NCBI GenBank assembly: GCA_035933635.1
Contig: DASYYY010000006.1
Span: 1-13,053, forward strand
Origin: JAKIVR01 sp035933635
GTDB taxonomy: Archaea; Thermoplasmatota; Thermoplasmata; Lutacidiplasmatales; UBA184
DNA: 13,053 nt
Direction: 5' to 3'
Both the position numbers and the translations under genes were made by a program. Position 1 is the stretch's first letter; every line of letters starts with the position of its first letter. The notes beneath the pieces were generated by a model that saw only the letters and a program-made list of their open reading frames with translations, had not been told where the DNA came from and ran no database searches. Positions 12,524 to 13,053 of the stretch are shown piece by piece.

Positions 12524-13053
12524 CTGTCCGTCGCATCCCTCCCGATCGGTTCGTCGTCGCACCCGTCCGCGCCGGGCGCGGGGCTCTCCTGCCGGGGATT
12601 GAGCGCCGGGTACTTCGGGACCGAGGTGCTCCGGGACATCTCGTTCGAGATCCACGAACCGGCGGTCTACGTGGTCCTCGGGCCGAACGGCGCGGGGAAG
12701 ACCACGCTCTTCCGCGCCCTCTCGGGGGTCCTGGCCCGCACCCGCGGGGAGGTCACGGTCGGTGGGGAGTCCATCGACCGAGCCGGTGCGCATGGCCGGA
12801 TGCACTACCTCTCCCACCTCGACGGACTGCCCGACAGCCTGCGCGTCCGCGAGACGCTCGATTTTTACGCACGCGTCGAGCGGGCCGGGACGGCCGACAT
12901 CGAACGGGTGCTCGATGAGCTCGAGATCCGCGAACTGGCCGACCGGTTCCCCGCGCAGCTGAGCGCCGGGCAGCGCAAGCGCGTCTCGATCGCCCGCATC
13001 TTCCTGCGCGAGCGCTCGATCTACCTGCTCGACGAGCCCACGAGCAGCCTGGA
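12524..13053 (+). CDS. ABC transporter ATP-binding protein (runs off right edge)
   Basis: The visible 176 residues hold most of a nucleotide-binding domain. They begin GLSAGYFGTEVLRDISFEI (25-43), then the Walker A motif GPNGAGKTT (53-61), the signature LSAGQRKR (146-153) and Walker B YLLDEP (167-172), after which the window ends. The Q-loop region reads YLSHLDG (95-101) and lacks the usual glutamine, somewhat like the YLGH of CcmA-type ATPases. The start is unclear: after the permease TAG (12509-12511) the frame has no ATG or GTG until inside the domain (12626). CTG at 12524, with GGGGTG 7 bases upstream, would give a natural N-terminus; TTG at 12599 would remove the first strand. The ATPase would energise the permease just upstream. 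The family is certain; the start is not. Confidence 0.85.
   Translation, partial: MSVASLPIGSSSHPSAPGAGLSCRGLSAGYFGTEVLRDISFEIHEPAVYVVLGPNGAGKTTLFRALSGVLARTRGEVTVGGESIDRAGAHGRMHYLSHLDGLPDSLRVRETLDFYARVERAGTADIERVLDELEIRELADRFPAQLSAGQRKRVSIARIFLRERSIYLLDEPTSSL

Noticed and set aside
12514..12918. A plus-strand frame starting with GTG right after the permease stop
   Set aside because: It is in a different frame from the Walker A, signature and Walker B motifs, and its translation is Arg/Pro-rich. It would matter only if there is a frameshift between 12514 and 12600.
1..13053. CRISPR arrays, insertion sequences, integrase or attachment sites
   Set aside because: No regularly spaced repeats, transposase or recombinase motifs or terminal inverted repeats were seen in reading both strands by eye.

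Overview
The window looks like chromosomal DNA of a GC-rich archaeon, most likely of the Thermoplasmatota type. This is inferred, not proven. Weak TATA-like boxes lie about 25-35 bases before several starts (near 2060, 4863, 10427 and 10541), implying leaderless or nearly leaderless transcripts, while other starts have Shine-Dalgarno-like GGGAGG or GGGGTG. The proteins also fit: a tandem winged-helix regulator, PKD/fibronectin-III surface proteins with a Gly/Ser stalk and C-terminal membrane anchor, and an eqolisin (G1) glutamic peptidase. An active eqolisin would suit an acidic habitat. A GC-rich bacterium cannot be fully excluded.

Layout. (1) 1-1937, all on the minus strand: a COG1926-type phosphoribosyltransferase, then a tight pair of a 92-residue three-helix membrane protein and a double winged-helix regulator, then a secreted or anchored protein running off the left edge. 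(2) 2094-4835: two convergent single-pass surface proteins, one PKD/Fn3 and one unrecognised, which share the motif AWLLPA at the start of the C-terminal membrane helix. (3) 5129-9545, plus strand: a large GT-C-like membrane glycosyltransferase with a big ectodomain, then a membrane-anchored clan GH-A-like glycoside hydrolase with eight ectodomain cysteines. (4) 9608-10393, minus strand: a secreted eqolisin-type peptidase. (5) 10570 to the right edge: an apparent operon of a six-helix ion-channel-like protein with an RCK-type Rossmann domain, an ABC-2-type permease and an ABC ATPase that runs off the end.

Regions 2-4 look like a cell-surface module: two displayed adhesin-like proteins, one enzyme likely to add sugars to an extracytoplasmic acceptor, one likely to cut glycans, and one protease. 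Region 5 is a membrane transport unit.

The most unusual signals are the degenerate selectivity filter of the channel-like protein (TNGSD in place of TVGYGD), the ABC permease and ATPase lying in one frame separated by a single TAG with no ATG or GTG before the ATPase domain, the shared AWLLPA anchor motif, and a repeated GCACCA-centred motif flanking the winged-helix operon. No RNA gene, CRISPR array, insertion sequence, attachment site or replication origin was recognised.
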